Assembly (NCBI GenBank): GCA_013140485.1
Contig: JABFSS010000082.1
Coordinates: 1-15,298, forward strand
DNA length: 15,298 nucleotides
Source: Candidatus Peribacteraceae bacterium
GTDB taxonomy: Bacteria; Patescibacteriota; Gracilibacteria; Peribacterales; Peribacteraceae
Reading direction: 5' to 3'
This document shows positions 14,266 to 15,298 of this stretch, in pieces. The notes under the pieces were generated by a model. That model worked only from the letters and a program-made list of their open reading frames with translations. It did no database searches and had not been told where the DNA came from. Every line of letters starts with the position of its first letter. Position 1 is the first letter of the stretch. The translations under genes were made by a program, and so were the position numbers.

Positions 14266-14562
14266 ATGACTCGCGCAAAACTCGTGATTGTCCTCCTTCT
14301 CGCCGTCGTCCTCGGATTCGCGGCGGGTTGGTGGCTCTTTGGGTTGTGGTACACGGCCCCGGTCAGCCCCGTTCTGGAACAAGCGTCTTCCTCCTCCGCA
14401 CTCCCTCCCGTCACCACCGGATACTGCTGCAGGAAGGCGGGGGAATCGTGCGTCCAGGTCGAGAATGCCAATGACTGCTTTGCCCCCGGCGGCGTGGGGT
14501 TCAATACCCGGCAGGCCACGTGCAATAACTTTTGCAGCAAGATCGGTTCTCTCCCGCAGTGA
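14266..14562 (+). CDS. Small membrane-anchored six-Cys (CC-module) protein, paralogue 2 (gene G)
   Basis: This 98-residue tandem paralogue of gene F starts with ATG 7 nt after a -10 box. It has a hydrophobic N-terminal segment ending in GWWLFGLWY, a Pro/Ser spacer with SSSSALPPVTTG, and the six-Cys module at C54, C55, C62, C71, C86 and C90. Differences from gene F are confined to the first half (for example LVIVLL versus IILAIL, and VLEQ versus VSQQ) and one residue near the end (GSLPQ versus GLLPQ). The TGA is 6 nt before the ATG of gene H, reproducing the D-E arrangement. The proposed role is a membrane partner or anchor for the secreted product of the downstream gene (inference); no family is recognised. 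Confidence 0.88.
   Translation: MTRAKLVIVLLLAVVLGFAAGWWLFGLWYTAPVSPVLEQASSSSALPPVTTGYCCRKAGESCVQVENANDCFAPGGVGFNTRQATCNNFCSKIGSLPQ
14401..14546 (+). repeat. 146-nt near-identical tract, copy 2 (gene G Cys module)
   Basis: This is the partner of 14004-14149, at a constant offset of 397 nt. It covers the end of the Ser/Pro spacer and the entire six-Cys module. Identity extends to synonymous positions. Confidence 0.93.
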
Positions 14563-14568
14563 CGTTCC

Positions 14569-15298
14569 ATGTCTCCGTTCTCTCCCCCCCGGCGGCTGAT
14601 CCTTGCGGGACTCACTCTCGGGGTTGTTGCGTCGGCGGGACTCGTTGCGCAGTCGCGCCTGCAGGCCGATATGTTGAGTGGCGTGGGCGGCTGCGTTGTC
14701 ACAATGCCGGTGTCGCCGGAAGCCAGAACGTTTTCGAGGGACATCAGATTCCAGGCGAGGGAAGCGCGCACCTCGACGGTTTTTAGCGTTCCCATCGTCG
14801 GTTCCTGGTGCACCGTGACGGTGGGTGGCACAACCATCGAACCAGGAAGCATTCAAAATGTCATGGACGGTCAGTACAATGTTGTGCGAGACAATGACGG
14901 CAACGTGATCATCGGGGCGAACGGCACTCCGGCGTCTCGGTCTATCCAGGTCTCTATCGAGGGTTTCTCAATGAACACCATCATCCCCACGTGGTGGACG
15001 AATTATTACCAGCTCTGGTACCAGCCTCCTGCAGTCGCTCCTCCGCCTGCAGTAGAACCGCCTCTCGTTGTCCCAGCCGCCGAATCGCTCACCGACTCGT
15101 TCGGCGGATGCAGGGTTGTAGCGAGCCGCCCCAATGGCGGGACATTCCAAAATTCCGTGGTCATCACGACGCAAGCGGAAGCCAATACTGTGTGCGATAT
15201 CACCGTTGAAGAAACGCTCATTACGGAGCCGCTCCAGCCTGTTCTCGGAGGAAATTTTTCCGTTCTTCGGGACGCAAGTGGGATTGCCATTCGTCCCG
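14569..15298 (+). CDS. Secreted protein with two internal Cys-domain repeats (gene H, 5' part)
   Basis: An open frame of 243 codons runs from ATG 14569 past the right edge without a stop, so the gene is incomplete. Residues 8-30 are a hydrophobic export signal after Arg-Arg. Two related domains follow: the first from GGC (C42) through WCTVTV to YNVVRDNDGNVIIG, the second from GGC (C181) through CDITV to FSVLRDASGIAI. Each has a Cys pair 30-40 residues apart and an RDxxG turn at the end. A Trp/Tyr-rich segment (PTWWTNYYQLWYQ) and a Pro-rich linker (about 151-172) separate them. The family is unrecognised. The start is 6 nt after the gene G stop, with no ribosome binding site. A C7 run occurs at codons 6-8. 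Confidence 0.8.
   Translation, partial: MSPFSPPRRLILAGLTLGVVASAGLVAQSRLQADMLSGVGGCVVTMPVSPEARTFSRDIRFQAREARTSTVFSVPIVGSWCTVTVGGTTIEPGSIQNVMDGQYNVVRDNDGNVIIGANGTPASRSIQVSIEGFSMNTIIPTWWTNYYQLWYQPPAVAPPPAVEPPLVVPAAESLTDSFGGCRVVASRPNGGTFQNSVVITTQAEANTVCDITVEETLITEPLQPVLGGNFSVLRDASGIAIRP
14584..14590 (+). repeat. C7 homopolymer tract at the 5' end of gene H
   Basis: Seven consecutive C residues occupy codons 6-8 of gene H, before the signal-peptide core. A one-base slip would abolish the product. Like the G8 tracts of gene B it sits at the 5' end of an exported-protein gene. Confidence 0.85.

Noticed and set aside
14178..14474. 98-codon plus-strand frame overlapping the F-G gap and gene G
   Set aside because: It covers the gene G promoter and start in another frame and encodes no recognisable feature.
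13863..14852. Minus-strand frames of 329 and 250 codons opposite genes F, G and H, with an internal repeat
   Set aside because: Their internal repeat is only the mirror of the F/G duplication, and they have no start context or domain.

Overview
The window is 15.3 kb of plus-strand coding sequence devoted almost entirely to secreted or surface-displayed, cysteine-rich proteins. I see eight genes: a 3' fragment (A, 1-363), six complete genes (B 370-6417, C 6597-10721, D 10789-11097, E 11104-13806, F 13869-14165, G 14266-14562), and a 5' fragment running off the right edge (H, 14569-15298). There are no RNA genes, housekeeping genes or mobile-element genes, and no gap over 300 bases without a gene (the longest is 6418-6596). 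Poly-Ser linkers, streptogramin-lyase-like propeller repeats, DUF4215-type Cys motifs, split C-DG-DNDxD motifs and DUF11/SpaA-like arrays in one moderately GC-rich block resemble what is seen in Candidate Phyla Radiation bacteria of the Peregrinibacteria/Peribacteria type. TGA is a normal stop here, which argues against the code-variant Gracilibacteria. The taxonomic placement is inference, not shown by any marker gene.

Layout. A is the end of a Cys-rich protein with a Gly/Ser linker. B, starting 6 nt after A, is a 2015-residue giant: an N-terminal hydrophobic export signal, four successive seven-repeat beta-propellers, eight copies of an unnamed six-Cys repeat, four DUF4215-type 'CGDG-EECDDGN' motifs, and a C-terminal DTGP-hydrophobic-RRRRKK tail that looks like a cell-wall sorting signal. 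After an inverted repeat and a near-leaderless promoter comes C, a 1374-residue fibre-like protein with four alternating DUF11/SpaA-like (CnaB) pairs, a Ser-rich stalk and a C-terminal Cys domain. D and E form a tight pair: D is a small membrane-anchored protein and E is a large secreted protein whose C-terminal domain is a duplicate of C's. F and G are near-identical small membrane-anchored paralogues. G is followed 6 nt later by H, a secreted protein with an internally repeated domain.

How the parts connect. The most interesting signal is a six-Cys module. Its spacing, CC-x6-C-x8-C-x14-C-x3-C, is exactly the same in D, F and G, and it seems to recur in stretched form in E (N-terminus) and in the duplicated C-terminal domain of C and E. 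It therefore links the small membrane proteins with the large exported ones. The arrangement small CC membrane protein, 6 nt, large secreted protein occurs twice (D-E and G-H). Promoters with a shared GCTACANT -10 box lie only about 7-10 nt before the first ATG of C, D and G, and no Shine-Dalgarno is visible before any gene. This suggests leaderless starts plus coupled reinitiation. I read the region as a surface-architecture locus (adhesion, or an S-layer-like or pilus-like structure), but its biological role cannot be decided from sequence alone.
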